Positions 38,862-47,746 of a stretch of DNA of 64,000 nucleotides are shown here, piece after piece. The stretch's first letter is position 1, and each line of letters starts with the position of its first letter. The DNA is taken from contig CAWEDP010000004.1 of the NCBI GenBank assembly GCA_963807925.1, positions 62,001 through 126,000 on the forward strand, read 5' to 3'. The position numbers and the translations under genes are program-made. This stretch comes from CAWEDP01 sp963807925 (GTDB lineage: Bacteria > Acidobacteriota > Vicinamibacteria > Vicinamibacterales > CAVVIG01). The notes below the pieces were generated by a model. It ran no database searches. It was not told where the DNA came from and was given only the letters and a program-made list of their open reading frames with translations.

Positions 38862-41189
38862 TCATTTCGGCAGCAGCCGCAGCGTCGTCTCGGCCTCGTG
38901 CTGGACGGCTGCGTCGCTGAACGGCAGCGGGAAGTAGCCGCCGGCCGCCCAGACCGGCGCGAGATCGGCAAAATGGGCGCTCGCCGGCAGTTCCGACTGC
39001 CCGGGCACGTTGACCGCGAGCGATCGATCCCAGTCGTTGAGGTCGGCGATGAAGCGGAAGCTGGCACCGGCAGTCTGTTCGACCCCGACGCCTCCGGTGG
39101 ACATCACCGTATCTCGATAGCCGGGCCGCTCGAACGGTCCCACGTCATAGCGTTGCCGGGCAGCCGCGGTCACCGCGAGCGGATGCCGGAAGAGCGCCGT
39201 GTGCAACGATCCCCACGGCGGCGTCCGCTCGCCGTACGCGGTCCGAATCTGGTCGACGGCGTCGGTCAGCGCCGCGATGAGCAGGTGATCGCGCATCCCT
39301 CGGCCGCGGCCGGAGAACCACGGCGATGCCGGATCGACGAGCGCCGGCACGAGCACTCCGTCGGCGCGCCCGGTAAACTCCTCGACGAGGGACGGGGCGA
39401 TCTTCCCGGCCACGAGCCGGCGCAGCAGGGACCGTTCCCAGAGCACGAACAAGGTGGCGTCCGCCGATTCGGCCGTGACGCGTCGGTCCCATCCGAGGAG
39501 CCGCCGGCGCGCCTGGTCGACGTCGGCGCGCTCGCCCGGGACGCCGTCGAGCAGCGGCACGAGATCGGCGGCGGTCCAGGCGAGCGTGTCCTGTTGAAGG
39601 CGCTTGAAATCGTCGATCCCGAACGATGGTGCGCTGCCCAGGACCTGTTCGATGCGGCGTGTCCGCGGCACGTTGTCGTTGGCGGCGACGACCACTCCGG
39701 CGAGCGCGGCCCGAACGGACCGCGGTTCCGTCTCGCGGAACGTCTTCCGCCATTGGTATCGTCCGGTCCATGCGGGCGCGGGCACCGATCCGTTCCAGCC
39801 CTGTCGATCCGGAATCCATCCTGCGGGCGCAGTGCCGATCTGATCGTCCTTCGTCGCATACACGAAGGTGGCCGCGGGCAGCTTCCATCGATCGAGCGCC
39901 GTCTGCAGTTCGCCCGCGGTCTGCGCGCGGTCCAGGGTCAGGGCGCCGAGCTCGGCGGCCCCGCCTGGCTCGAACCCGGTCCAGCGCAGCGTGAACGCCA
40001 GGTGTCGCTCGCGATCCGACGCGATGATGACGCCGTGCGGGGTCGATTCCCGCTCGAAGGGGAACGGCCTGGCCTTGCCCTTGACGGCAATCGGATCCGG
40101 GACAATCGTCGTGTTCACCCAGCGGCCGGCCAGTTCCACCTGATGCGGGTTTGCCGGGTTCACTCTCTCAACGTAGATGTCCTGGACGTCGGCGGCGCGG
40201 CTCGACATCGCCCATGCCACGCGATCGTTGTGGCCGATGACCACGCCGGGCAGCCACGGCGACGTGGCGCCAATCACGTGCCAGCCGGGCGCGGTGAGCT
40301 GAACCAGATAGCGCGCCGACGGATGGTCCAGCGCCCGGTGCGGATCGGCCGCCAGCAGGGGCGCACCGGTGGTGGAGTGCGCTCCGTCGACCGCCCACGC
40401 GTTGCTGCCGGACGGTACGGGACCGGCCAGGCCGCTGAAGAACGGCGCCGTCCCGACCTCCTTGAGCGCGTCACCGATCACGTACGCGACGGTGTTCACG
40501 TCGAGCTCGCGCGGCACCTCGAGACGCGTGGAGAACATCCCGGCCGTCAGCCGATCGGTCGCGCGGGCGCCAGCCGCCGCGGCCAGCCGGGCCCGGAACA
40601 CCTCGTCGCTCGCGTTCCCGCTCATGACGAACGCGTCGGTCCGGTTCAACAGATCGCGGGCGCTCCAGTGCTCGGGGCGCCATCCGGCGAGGGCGAACTC
40701 CTGCGGCGGCCGTTCGCCGACGAGATCGATCCACGCATTGACGCCGCGCACGAACGCTTCGGCAATTGCGCGGGTGTCCGGGCCGTAGCTCGCCCATTCG
40801 GCCTCCGAGTCGCCGCGGTACTGAACCCGTCGCGTCATCGCGTCTCGCTCGATGAAATTCGCGCCGAGCACCTCCGACAGGCGCCCTTGTGCGGCGCGGC
40901 GCCAGAGGTCCATCTGGAACAGCCGGTCCTGGGCCTGGACCCACCCCTGCGCGAAGAACAGATCGCCTTGATTCTCCGCATAGAGGTGCGGGACGCCGCG
41001 TCGATCGCGCACGATCCGGACGGGCGCCTCCACGCCGCTGACGGCGAGCGTGCCCGACACGTGCGGAGGGAGCGGAGACCGGTTGGCGCCCTGGCGCGAG
41101 CAGGCCGCGGCGCACCAGAGGCACAGCACGAGCGCGACCGCCCGCACCGTCTGCGCCGGCGTCTCACCGCCCCGCCGGGGGGCTGCCAT
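38862..41189 (-). CDS. Penicillin acylase-family Ntn hydrolase (probable lipoprotein)
   Basis: About 775 residues. The signal ends in CAAAC, a lipobox-like site. VRIVRDRRGVPHLYAEN and FFAQGWVQAQDRLFQMDLWRR are the alpha-chain signatures, and the autocatalytic cleavage site PSGSNAWAV exposes the nucleophile Ser at the start of the beta chain. GHNDRVAWAM and AADPH are also family motifs. Substrates of this family range from beta-lactams to acyl-homoserine lactones and other N-acyl amides; the sequence does not decide. ATG 41189 used; GTG 41225 is an alternative. Divergent from the DinB gene. Confidence 0.9.
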   Translation of the reverse strand: MAAPRRGGETPAQTVRAVALVLCLWCAAACSRQGANRSPLPPHVSGTLAVSGVEAPVRIVRDRRGVPHLYAENQGDLFFAQGWVQAQDRLFQMDLWRRAAQGRLSEVLGANFIERDAMTRRVQYRGDSEAEWASYGPDTRAIAEAFVRGVNAWIDLVGERPPQEFALAGWRPEHWSARDLLNRTDAFVMSGNASDEVFRARLAAAAGARATDRLTAGMFSTRLEVPRELDVNTVAYVIGDALKEVGTAPFFSGLAGPVPSGSNAWAVDGAHSTTGAPLLAADPHRALDHPSARYLVQLTAPGWHVIGATSPWLPGVVIGHNDRVAWAMSSRAADVQDIYVERVNPANPHQVELAGRWVNTTIVPDPIAVKGKARPFPFERESTPHGVIIASDRERHLAFTLRWTGFEPGGAAELGALTLDRAQTAGELQTALDRWKLPAATFVYATKDDQIGTAPAGWIPDRQGWNGSVPAPAWTGRYQWRKTFRETEPRSVRAALAGVVVAANDNVPRTRRIEQVLGSAPSFGIDDFKRLQQDTLAWTAADLVPLLDGVPGERADVDQARRRLLGWDRRVTAESADATLFVLWERSLLRRLVAGKIAPSLVEEFTGRADGVLVPALVDPASPWFSGRGRGMRDHLLIAALTDAVDQIRTAYGERTPPWGSLHTALFRHPLAVTAAARQRYDVGPFERPGYRDTVMSTGGVGVEQTAGASFRFIADLNDWDRSLAVNVPGQSELPASAHFADLAPVWAAGGYFPLPFSDAAVQHEAETTLRLLPK

Positions 41190-41233
41190 CCGCCGTCTTT
41201 TCGGCCGCTTCGCGTCCGCGTACACTATCGTCG

Positions 41234-41728
41234 ATGCCCCTCAAGGACGGCCTGCTCGCAGAATTCGACCACGAAATGGCGACGACGAGAAGACTGCTCG
41301 AGCGGCTGCCGGAAGGCAGCCTGTCGTGGAAGCCGCACGACAAGTCGATGTCGTTCGGCGGCCTGGGCACGCACCTCGGCAACATCCCGCGCTGGGCGCA
41401 GGAGATCCTGACCGCACCGTCGTTCGACCTCGCCGATGCGCCGCCGCCGCTCGAAGCGCGCGCGTCGCGCGCCGAGATTCTCGCGTCGTTCGACGAAGCG
41501 ACCGCCTCGACCCGGCGCCTGATGGATCGAACCGATGCGGAGTACCTTGCCACCTGGTCGCTGCACCGGAGCGGACAGGAGATGTTCTCCATGCCGCGGA
41601 TCGCGGCGTTCCGTACCTTCGTCCTCTACCACCTCGTGCATCATCGCGGTCAGCTGAGCGTCTATCTTCGCCTGAACGGCATCCCGGTGCCCGCCATCTA
41701 CGGGCCGACGGCCGACGAGGGCGCGTGA
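41234..41728 (+). CDS. DinB-superfamily four-helix-bundle protein
   Basis: 164 residues, all alpha. The three metal-binding His expected in DinB/YfiT proteins appear in GTHLGNIPRW (first) and LVHHRGQ (last pair). Related proteins act as thiol transferases (bacillithiol, mycothiol, glutathione) or have unknown roles. The stop overlaps the start of the YheT hydrolase gene in GTGA. Confidence 0.88.
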   Translation: MPLKDGLLAEFDHEMATTRRLLERLPEGSLSWKPHDKSMSFGGLGTHLGNIPRWAQEILTAPSFDLADAPPPLEARASRAEILASFDEATASTRRLMDRTDAEYLATWSLHRSGQEMFSMPRIAAFRTFVLYHLVHHRGQLSVYLRLNGIPVPAIYGPTADEGA

Positions 41729-42807
41729 CCCCTCGATCGCCCGACTCGGACATCGACGGCTTCGTGCCGCGGCCGGCACTGCGGAGCGGCCACGCGATGA
41801 CGCTGTTTGGATGGGGCAATCCGCGGCACTTTCCCTCTCTGGCGGCGCCGACGGTCCGCTATTTCGACGTCGATCGCGACGCGCGCGTCGTCGCCCACTG
41901 TCACTGGCACCCTCGCCCGTGGCAGCACGCAACCATCGTCACGCTCCACGGGCTGAACGGATCGAGCGACGCCCACTACATGCGAGGCATTGCCGCGAAG
42001 GCTTTCGCGCGCGGCCTGAACGTAGTGCGGCTCAACCAGCGCAACTGCGGCGACACCGAGCGCCTGTCCGCCGGCCTCTTTCATTCGGGGCTGACCTCCG
42101 ACGTCCGGCACGTCGTCGAGGAGCTGATTGAGGTCGACGGCCTGCCGGCGATCGGGGTCGCCGGCTATTCGCTCGGCGGCAATCTCGCCTTGAAGCTTGC
42201 CGGCGAGTACGGCGAGCAGGCGCCGCCGGCGTTGATCGCGGCGTGCGCCGTCTCTCCCATCATCGAAATCAGCCCGTGCGTGCGCGCGCTCGAACGACCG
42301 GCCAACCTGCTGTATCAGTGGAACTTCGTCAGGGACCTCAAGCGCCGGATGCGCCGCAAGGAGCGCTTCCGGCCCGGGTTGTTCGATCTCGGCCGCCTGG
42401 CGCGCATCCGCACGGTGCGCGAGTTCGACGAGGCGTACACGGCACCGTACTTCGGGTTCGCGGACGCCGAAGACTACTACTACCGCGCCAGCGCGATGCG
42501 CGTCGTCGATCGCGTGCGGACGCCGACGCTCATCATCGTCGCGGAAGACGACCCGTTCGTGCCTTCCGCACCGTTTCGCGACCGGCGGATCGCGGACAAC
42601 CGACACATCACACTGCTGATGTGCCGGCACGGCGGCCACTGCGGATTCGTCGGACCGGCGGCCGCCGGGGACGACGGGTACTGGGCGGAGCGGCGGATCG
42701 TCGACTTCGTGGCCGGGCACCTGACGGCGGCGCGCGGGGTCAGACGCCCAGCGCCTTCATCAGCCTCCGGGCGAACTCCGGCCCCTTACCCTCTTCTTCG
42801 TGCTTGA
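41725..42807 (+). CDS. YheT-type alpha/beta hydrolase
   Basis: 360 residues. GYSLGG holds nucleophile S149, EDDPFVP the acid, and HGGHCGF the His. VRLNQRNCGD and the upstream ATIVTLHGLNGSSDAHYMR, with an oxyanion-hole region, are typical of the YheT/ABHD1-3 esterase family. It probably cleaves short-chain esters or lipids. GTG start overlaps the DinB stop. The last 23 codons overlap the end of the convergent DUF72 gene, so the tail may be a run-on of low importance. Confidence 0.88.
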   Translation: MTPRSPDSDIDGFVPRPALRSGHAMTLFGWGNPRHFPSLAAPTVRYFDVDRDARVVAHCHWHPRPWQHATIVTLHGLNGSSDAHYMRGIAAKAFARGLNVVRLNQRNCGDTERLSAGLFHSGLTSDVRHVVEELIEVDGLPAIGVAGYSLGGNLALKLAGEYGEQAPPALIAACAVSPIIEISPCVRALERPANLLYQWNFVRDLKRRMRRKERFRPGLFDLGRLARIRTVREFDEAYTAPYFGFADAEDYYYRASAMRVVDRVRTPTLIIVAEDDPFVPSAPFRDRRIADNRHITLLMCRHGGHCGFVGPAAAGDDGYWAERRIVDFVAGHLTAARGVRRPAPSSASGRTPAPYPLLRA

Positions 42808-43441
42808 AGTACACGAAGACATCGCGGCACGCCGCCGTCTCGCGGGCAATCGTCTCCGCCCAGCCATCGATGTCCGCCGGCGTGTATCCTTCGTCGCGCA
42901 GCCGGAAATAGGCGTAGTCGGCGCCGACGCGGACCGGCGTCGACAGCTTGGCGCTGTCGGCGACGCACAGGGCGACGCGACGCGCCGCCAGCCGGTCGAA
43001 GACCGCCTCGTCGAACCATGACGGATGGCGGAACTCGAACGCCGCGTGCATGCCCGGCGGCAGATCGTCCAGGAACGCGTCGAACACCACCAGATCGCGT
43101 CTGGCGCTCGGCGGGAGCTGAAAGAGAATCGCGCCGAGCTTGTCGTCCAGCGTCCCCGCGACGCGAGCGAGCGTCTGCACCAGGTCGGTGCAGTCTCTCA
43201 AGCGACGGTCGTGGGTGATCCGGCGCGGCGCCTTCAGCGTGAGCTTGTAGGGCGACGGCGTCTGCGCCGCCCACCGAGCGACGAGCTTCTCGGTCGGCAT
43301 CCGGTAGAACGTGTAGTTGATCTCGACGGTCGGGAAGCGCGCGGCGTAGTACGGCAGCATCTTCGCCGCGGGCAAATCCGCAGGATAGAAGCTGCCCTTC
43401 CATTCCGGATAGTTGTAGCCGGAGGTCCCCACCCAGATCAT
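42740..43441 (-). CDS. DUF72-family (YecE-like) protein
   Basis: 233 residues, TIM-barrel fold. MIWVGTSGYNYPEWKGSFYP at the start, FPTVEINYTFYRMPT, AAFEFRHPSWF and YAYFRLRDEGY are the defining segments; KLTLKAPRRITH lies between. No enzyme activity is established for the family. Its end overlaps the YheT gene by 68 nt on the opposite strand. Confidence 0.9.
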   Translation of the reverse strand: MIWVGTSGYNYPEWKGSFYPADLPAAKMLPYYAARFPTVEINYTFYRMPTEKLVARWAAQTPSPYKLTLKAPRRITHDRRLRDCTDLVQTLARVAGTLDDKLGAILFQLPPSARRDLVVFDAFLDDLPPGMHAAFEFRHPSWFDEAVFDRLAARRVALCVADSAKLSTPVRVGADYAYFRLRDEGYTPADIDGWAETIARETAACRDVFVYFKHEEEGKGPEFARRLMKALGV

Positions 43442-43458
43442 CGCGGTAGACTATATCC

Positions 43459-44334
43459 ATGCGCCCGATGATTGTCCTGTGTCTCTCGCTCGCTGCCGCC
43501 ATCGCGGCCGGCTGCGCACGATCCTCCGACCACCGCGAGTACACGCTGCAGGGTCAGGTGCTCGCCGTGGCCGCCAATCGTCAGCAGGCCACGATCAACC
43601 ACGAAGAAGTCAAAGGCTTCATGCCGGCGATGACGATGCCGTACCGCGTGCGGGATCCGAAGCTGCTGGACGGGATCGCGCCAGGCGACCTCATCAACGC
43701 CCGGCTGGTCGTCGTCACCAACGACGCGTATCTGTCGGAAGTCAGGAAGGTCGGCGAGGCGCCGCTCCCTCCGCCGCCGCAGGCGGCTGCGCCGGCCGCC
43801 TCGCCGGGCCTCGAGCTGCTGAAGCCGGGCGACCCGGTGCCCGACGCGACGTTCGTCGATCAGGACGGCCACAAGCGATCGTTTCGGGCGTTCAGGGGCT
43901 CGCCGGTCCTCGTCACCTTCATCTACACGAAGTGCCCGATGCCGACCTTCTGCCCGTTGATGGACCAGCACTTCGCCGTCATTCAGAAGCAGCTGAAGGA
44001 CGATCCGGCGCTCAAGGGACGGGTGCGGCTGGTGAGCGTCAGCTTCGATCCGACCGTCGACACGCCGCCCGTCCTCAAGGATCACGCGAGGACGCTCGGC
44101 GCCGATCCGAGAGTGTGGACGTTCCTCACCGGCGATCGCGAAGAGATCGACCGCTTCGCGCTGCGGTTCGGCGTCTCGGTCGTGCGGGCGCCGAACGACC
44201 CGCGCGACATCACGCACAACCTTCGGACCGCCATCATCGACGGCGACGGCAGGCTGGTGAAGGTGTATACCGGCAACGAGTGGACGCCAGATCAGGCGCT
44301 GGCGGATCTGGCTCCCGTTGTCAAAGCCGGCTGA
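43459..44334 (+). CDS. Lipoprotein fusing a CusF-like copper-binding domain to a SCO1/SenC domain
   Basis: 291 residues. A lipobox (AAGC) ends the signal. Residues 25-95 match CusF-type small copper carriers (GQVLAVAANRQQATINHEEV, FMPAMTMPYRV). After an Ala/Pro linker comes the SCO/thioredoxin domain with YTKCPMPTFCP and a late His (DITHN), the Cys-Cys-His copper site used to assemble the CuA centre of cytochrome oxidase. It should work on the periplasmic side. No cytochrome oxidase genes are in the window. Confidence 0.92.
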   Translation: MRPMIVLCLSLAAAIAAGCARSSDHREYTLQGQVLAVAANRQQATINHEEVKGFMPAMTMPYRVRDPKLLDGIAPGDLINARLVVVTNDAYLSEVRKVGEAPLPPPPQAAAPAASPGLELLKPGDPVPDATFVDQDGHKRSFRAFRGSPVLVTFIYTKCPMPTFCPLMDQHFAVIQKQLKDDPALKGRVRLVSVSFDPTVDTPPVLKDHARTLGADPRVWTFLTGDREEIDRFALRFGVSVVRAPNDPRDITHNLRTAIIDGDGRLVKVYTGNEWTPDQALADLAPVVKAG

Positions 44335-45046
44335 CGGGCCGCCGCCCGCGTTCACCGGACGGGAGCGTCGGTTGATCCGGCGCCTGCGGACGCCGCGCCA
44401 CGTCCAGCGGTATCTGAACCGACTCTCCTACAACCAGGAGCCGCACGGGCGCGCCACGCTGCGCAGCTTTCGCGGCGTCGTCGGCCACGGCTGCGCCCAT
44501 TGCCTGGAGGCGGCGCTGTTTGCGGCAACCGTCCTCGAGCAGCACGGGTACCCGCCGCTCGTCCTGAGCTTCGAGTCGATCGATCAGCTCGACCACGTGC
44601 TGTTCGTCTACCGGCGGCGCGGCCGCTGGGGATCGGTCGGCCGGTCGCGCGATCCAGGCCTCCACGGCCGACGTCCCGTGTTCGTCACGCCGCGCGCGCT
44701 GGCGCTCAGTTATGCGGACCCGTACATCGACGACACCGGGCGCGTCACCGGCTATGCGGTGGTCCACCTGGCCAGGATGATGGGTGACTACGACTGGCGG
44801 CTGGCCGGGACGAACGTCTGGAAGGTCGAGCGGATGCTGCTCGAGTATCCGCACCGCAAGATTGCGTCGTCGGACCGGCGCGCGGCCTGGCTGCGGGCGC
44901 GGTACCGCGCGTTTCGCGCGGCGTATCCAGGGCGCAAGCCGGTCGCGTATCGCGGCCGCGAGCGGTGGACCGAGCTGCCGGCCGAGTTCAATCCAAGTCG
45001 AAATCTCGCATGGGTTTCGTTACGGGCTCCTCGCGGGCCTGCCTGA
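44318..45046 (+). CDS. Transglutaminase-like protein of unknown function
   Basis: 242 residues. HGCAHCLEAALFAATVLEQHG carries a Cys at the start of a long helix, FESIDQLDHVLFVYRR a His, and WGSVGRSRDPGL an Asp, the order and spacing of a papain-like transglutaminase triad. The C-terminal half (YDWRLAGTNVWKVERML) is helical and basic. The TTG start at 44318 lies inside the end of the SCO gene and is uncertain. No signal peptide. Substrate unknown. Confidence 0.65.
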   Translation: MSKPADGPPPAFTGRERRLIRRLRTPRHVQRYLNRLSYNQEPHGRATLRSFRGVVGHGCAHCLEAALFAATVLEQHGYPPLVLSFESIDQLDHVLFVYRRRGRWGSVGRSRDPGLHGRRPVFVTPRALALSYADPYIDDTGRVTGYAVVHLARMMGDYDWRLAGTNVWKVERMLLEYPHRKIASSDRRAAWLRARYRAFRAAYPGRKPVAYRGRERWTELPAEFNPSRNLAWVSLRAPRGPA

Positions 45047-45293
45047 GCGCCTCCTCGAACCGCTTCGACAGCGCGTCGCCGCGCGTCTTCTCGGATTCGA
45101 CCGATTGCTGGAAGATCGCTTCGCGGCGCGCCGCCTCCTCCGACAGGATGCGCTGCGCCTCGGAGAGCTCCGGCTTGTTGGCGCGCTCCGGCTCCTTGTG
45201 GCCGACGACCCGGCCGAGATTCAGATCGATCACGAGCGTCGCCTGGCAGCACGGGCAGACGACTTCGAGCTCAGACGTGAGTCGGGCCATCAC
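44988..45293 (-). CDS. Small zinc-ribbon-like protein
   Basis: 101 residues. CPCC near residue 13 is followed by TLVIDLNLGRVV, then a long charged helix (SEEAARREAIFQQSVESEK). The second Cys pair expected in a full zinc ribbon is absent. GTG 45293 sits behind GGAGG and overlaps the stop of the upstream lipoprotein in GTGA; ATG 45290 is an alternative. The last 59 nt overlap the convergent transglutaminase-like gene. Confidence 0.65.
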   Translation of the reverse strand: MMARLTSELEVVCPCCQATLVIDLNLGRVVGHKEPERANKPELSEAQRILSEEAARREAIFQQSVESEKTRGDALSKRFEEALRQAREEPVTKPMRDFDLD

Positions 45294-45682
45294 TTATTCC
45301 CTCCGAGCGCGCCGGCCAGGCCGCTCCGTTCAAACGGCTTGTTCAACTCGAACGGCCGGCCGTCGGGCAGCGTGGCCGTCAGCTTCAGCGAGCGAATCTG
45401 CGTGCGCCGGAAGTCGAACCGCTGGCCGAAGCCGGCCACGAACACGTCGAGCGGCGCCTGGAATCGGCTGTTCGCGCGGATCTTGGGATACGAGGCCCGG
45501 AAATAGGTGTTCAGGAAGATCTGCACGTCGTTCCAGTCCTGCGACGTCTGGTTGTCGACGGTCAGGAGATTGCCGTCGAGGCGAAGCGGCTCCCTGGGGG
45601 GTGGCGAGCAGCTGGCCGCCGCGAGCGCGATCGCGGCGACGAGCGGCCAGCGGCCGATCTTCAATCCTGAACCGGTCGCCAA
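45290..45682 (-). CDS. Small lipoprotein
   Basis: 130 residues. The signal WPLVAAIALAAASC ends in a lipobox. The mature part (DNQTSQDWNDVQIFLNTYFR and SLKLTATLPDGRPFEL) looks like a single small beta domain. No family recognised. TTG start at 45682 is uncertain; a TTG six codons later would shorten the n-region. The stop overlaps the next gene, so the two are coupled. Confidence 0.65.
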   Translation of the reverse strand: MATGSGLKIGRWPLVAAIALAAASCSPPPREPLRLDGNLLTVDNQTSQDWNDVQIFLNTYFRASYPKIRANSRFQAPLDVFVAGFGQRFDFRRTQIRSLKLTATLPDGRPFELNKPFERSGLAGALGGNK

Positions 45683-45729
45683 ACGTCATTCGGCGCAGTC
45701 GTCATACCGTTCACACCTATCATAGCGCG

Positions 45730-46455
45730 GTGACGTCCTCACCCGGCCGGCCGCTGCGGATCGCGACCTACAACATCCATCGGTGTCGCGGGCTCGACGG
45801 CCGCACGCGCCCCGAGCGGACGGCGGAGGTGATTCGGGCGCTCGCCGCCGACGTCGTGGCGCTGCAGGAAGTGGTCGGCGCCGGGCCCCGCGGCCACGGC
45901 CATATCGAGGCGCTGGGCGCGGCGCTCGGGATGGGGTGGGTGATGGCGCCGGCGCGGTACCTGCGGGGGCATCTGTTCGGCAATGCCGTGTTGAGCCGCG
46001 TGCCCATCGTTCAGCATCTGGAGCTGGATCTGACGTGGCGGACGTGCGAACCGCGCCGCCTCCAGCGCGTCGACGTCTCGGTCGACGGCACGACGCTGCA
46101 CCTCTACAACGTGCATCTCGGGACGGCGTTCCTGGAGCGACGGCATCAGGCGCAGCGCCTGGCCGACACGGTGGCCGACCGGCACGTAAGCGGACCGAAA
46201 ATCGTGCTCGGCGATTTCAACGAGTGGATGAAAGGGCTGGTGACGACGCTCCTCAGCGAGAAGCTGCACAGCGTCGATCTGCGCCAGCACATGCGCCGAC
46301 GCCGCACCTATCCGGGGCTCTTCCCGATCCTGCACCTCGATCACATCTACTATGCCGGCCGCGTCGACATCGTCGGCATCCACCTGCCCCGCACGCGGGC
46401 CGCGCTCATCGCCTCGGACCACCTGCCGCTGGTGGCCGACGTGCGGCTCGGATAG
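45730..46455 (+). CDS. Endonuclease/exonuclease/phosphatase-family hydrolase
   Basis: 241 residues. The metal-dependent phosphodiesterase motifs are RIATYNIHRCRG, VVALQEV (catalytic Glu), NVHLG, VLGDFNEW and the final SDHLPLVADV (catalytic Asp-His). There is no signal peptide. Members cut DNA, inositol phosphates or lipids; YbhP-type enzymes are the closest in feel. GTG start at 45730, divergent from the small lipoprotein. Confidence 0.9.
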   Translation: MTSSPGRPLRIATYNIHRCRGLDGRTRPERTAEVIRALAADVVALQEVVGAGPRGHGHIEALGAALGMGWVMAPARYLRGHLFGNAVLSRVPIVQHLELDLTWRTCEPRRLQRVDVSVDGTTLHLYNVHLGTAFLERRHQAQRLADTVADRHVSGPKIVLGDFNEWMKGLVTTLLSEKLHSVDLRQHMRRRRTYPGLFPILHLDHIYYAGRVDIVGIHLPRTRAALIASDHLPLVADVRLG

Positions 46456-46485
46456 CGGTGGAGGGCGGCGCGGCCGAGCGGCCGG

Positions 46486-47388
46486 TCAGTCGATTTCCTG
46501 GGCGAGATCGAGCGTGATCGGTCCGCGGCGGCGCTCGGCGCCCGACGCCGGCGTCGCGCCGTTGCGAAGGCGCGCTTCCCTGTAGATCCGCTCCGGCACC
46601 GACTGGACGTTCCACGCGAGGCCGACGGCCGCCATGGCGCGGATGACGTACCACGTCGGATCGAACTCCCACCAGTAGAACCCGTTGCGGGCCGCGCGCT
46701 GATAGCGGTGATGGTTGTTGTGCCAGCCCTCGCCCGCGGCGAAAAGTGCCGTGAAGACGTTGTTGCGCGACTGGTCCGGCGTGTCGAAACGGCGCGAGCC
46801 GAACAGATGATTGACCGTGTTGATCGCGAAGGTCGCGTGCGCCAGCGTCATCGTCGGCACGCAGAAGCCCCAGACGAGCAGCGGCAGGCCGCCGATCAGG
46901 AACAGCACGACGGCCAGCACCAGCGGCGGCACCGGATAGTAGCGATCGAGCCACGCGATCTCCGGCGCCTTCGAGAAGTCGCGGACGACCGGGTTGGTCG
47001 GCCCGAGCGTGTCGTGGCGCGCGTCATTGAGAAACCAGCCGATGTGCGCGTAGTACAGGCCGCTGATCGCCGGGCTGTGCGGATCCCCGTCGCGATCGGC
47101 GTAGCGGTGGTGACTCACGTGATGGCCGGCCCACCACAGGGGGCCTTTCTGCATGGCGGCGGTGCCGACCAGCGCCCACACGAAGCGCGCGGCGCGGTTC
47201 ATGTGGAAGGCGCGGTGTGCGAAGTAGCGGTGGAACGCCAGCGTCAGCCCGATGGCGCGGATGAAGTGCGATGCCGCCCAGACGCCGAGATACGACCATT
47301 CGAACGGGACGGCGAACGCGGCGAGGGCGCTCGCCTGAATCAGCCAGAACACGACGACTTGAACGAGGCTCGGCACGTGGTGTCTCAT
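46486..47388 (-). CDS. Acyl-CoA/fatty-acid desaturase
   Basis: 300 residues, membrane-bound, four helices. The three His boxes of delta-9-type desaturases are present: HRYFAHR, HHVSHHRYAD and HNNHHRY, plus a late NTVNH. It introduces a cis double bond into acyl chains with O2, adjusting membrane fluidity. ATG 47388 preferred; TTG 47400 is an alternative. No ferredoxin or reductase partner is adjacent. Confidence 0.93.
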   Translation of the reverse strand: MRHHVPSLVQVVVFWLIQASALAAFAVPFEWSYLGVWAASHFIRAIGLTLAFHRYFAHRAFHMNRAARFVWALVGTAAMQKGPLWWAGHHVSHHRYADRDGDPHSPAISGLYYAHIGWFLNDARHDTLGPTNPVVRDFSKAPEIAWLDRYYPVPPLVLAVVLFLIGGLPLLVWGFCVPTMTLAHATFAINTVNHLFGSRRFDTPDQSRNNVFTALFAAGEGWHNNHHRYQRAARNGFYWWEFDPTWYVIRAMAAVGLAWNVQSVPERIYREARLRNGATPASGAERRRGPITLDLAQEID

Positions 47389-47457
47389 GGGCAATCGCAA
47401 ACCAACACCACGGCACCGAACGCGCGTGGCCGTCGTGACGCGGGTGAACCGCGGGGC

Positions 47458-47682
47458 TCAGCCCTCTTCTTCGTATTCTTCTTCTTCGGGCGGGCCGAGG
47501 CGGGTCGAAGGCCGCAGCGCCTCGCGGTGATCGTAGAGCGGGAGATCCCGCACGTGCAGCGACAGCGTGCAGGCGGGTGACTTCTCGTCCACGACGACCG
47601 TCACCGGACTGCCTTCGACGCCGACGCGAAATGCGAGGCGGCATCCACAAGCCAGCCGCGCATGGGTGAATCCCTTCAGCAT
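47458..47682 (-). CDS. Small protein with acidic tail
   Basis: 74 residues. The N-terminal half contains CGCRLAFRV and a later single Cys, perhaps a beta hairpin; the last nine residues are EEEEYEEEG. No family recognised. The orientation matches the TlpA gene upstream (64 bases apart). It could be a real small protein or a chance frame. Confidence 0.5.
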   Translation of the reverse strand: MLKGFTHARLACGCRLAFRVGVEGSPVTVVVDEKSPACTLSLHVRDLPLYDHREALRPSTRLGPPEEEEYEEEG

Positions 47683-47746
47683 CCGGCATTCATCATATCA
47701 CGACGCTCGCGGCCCGCGGCGTTCAGTGGCGCGCGTCGGACGCGCA

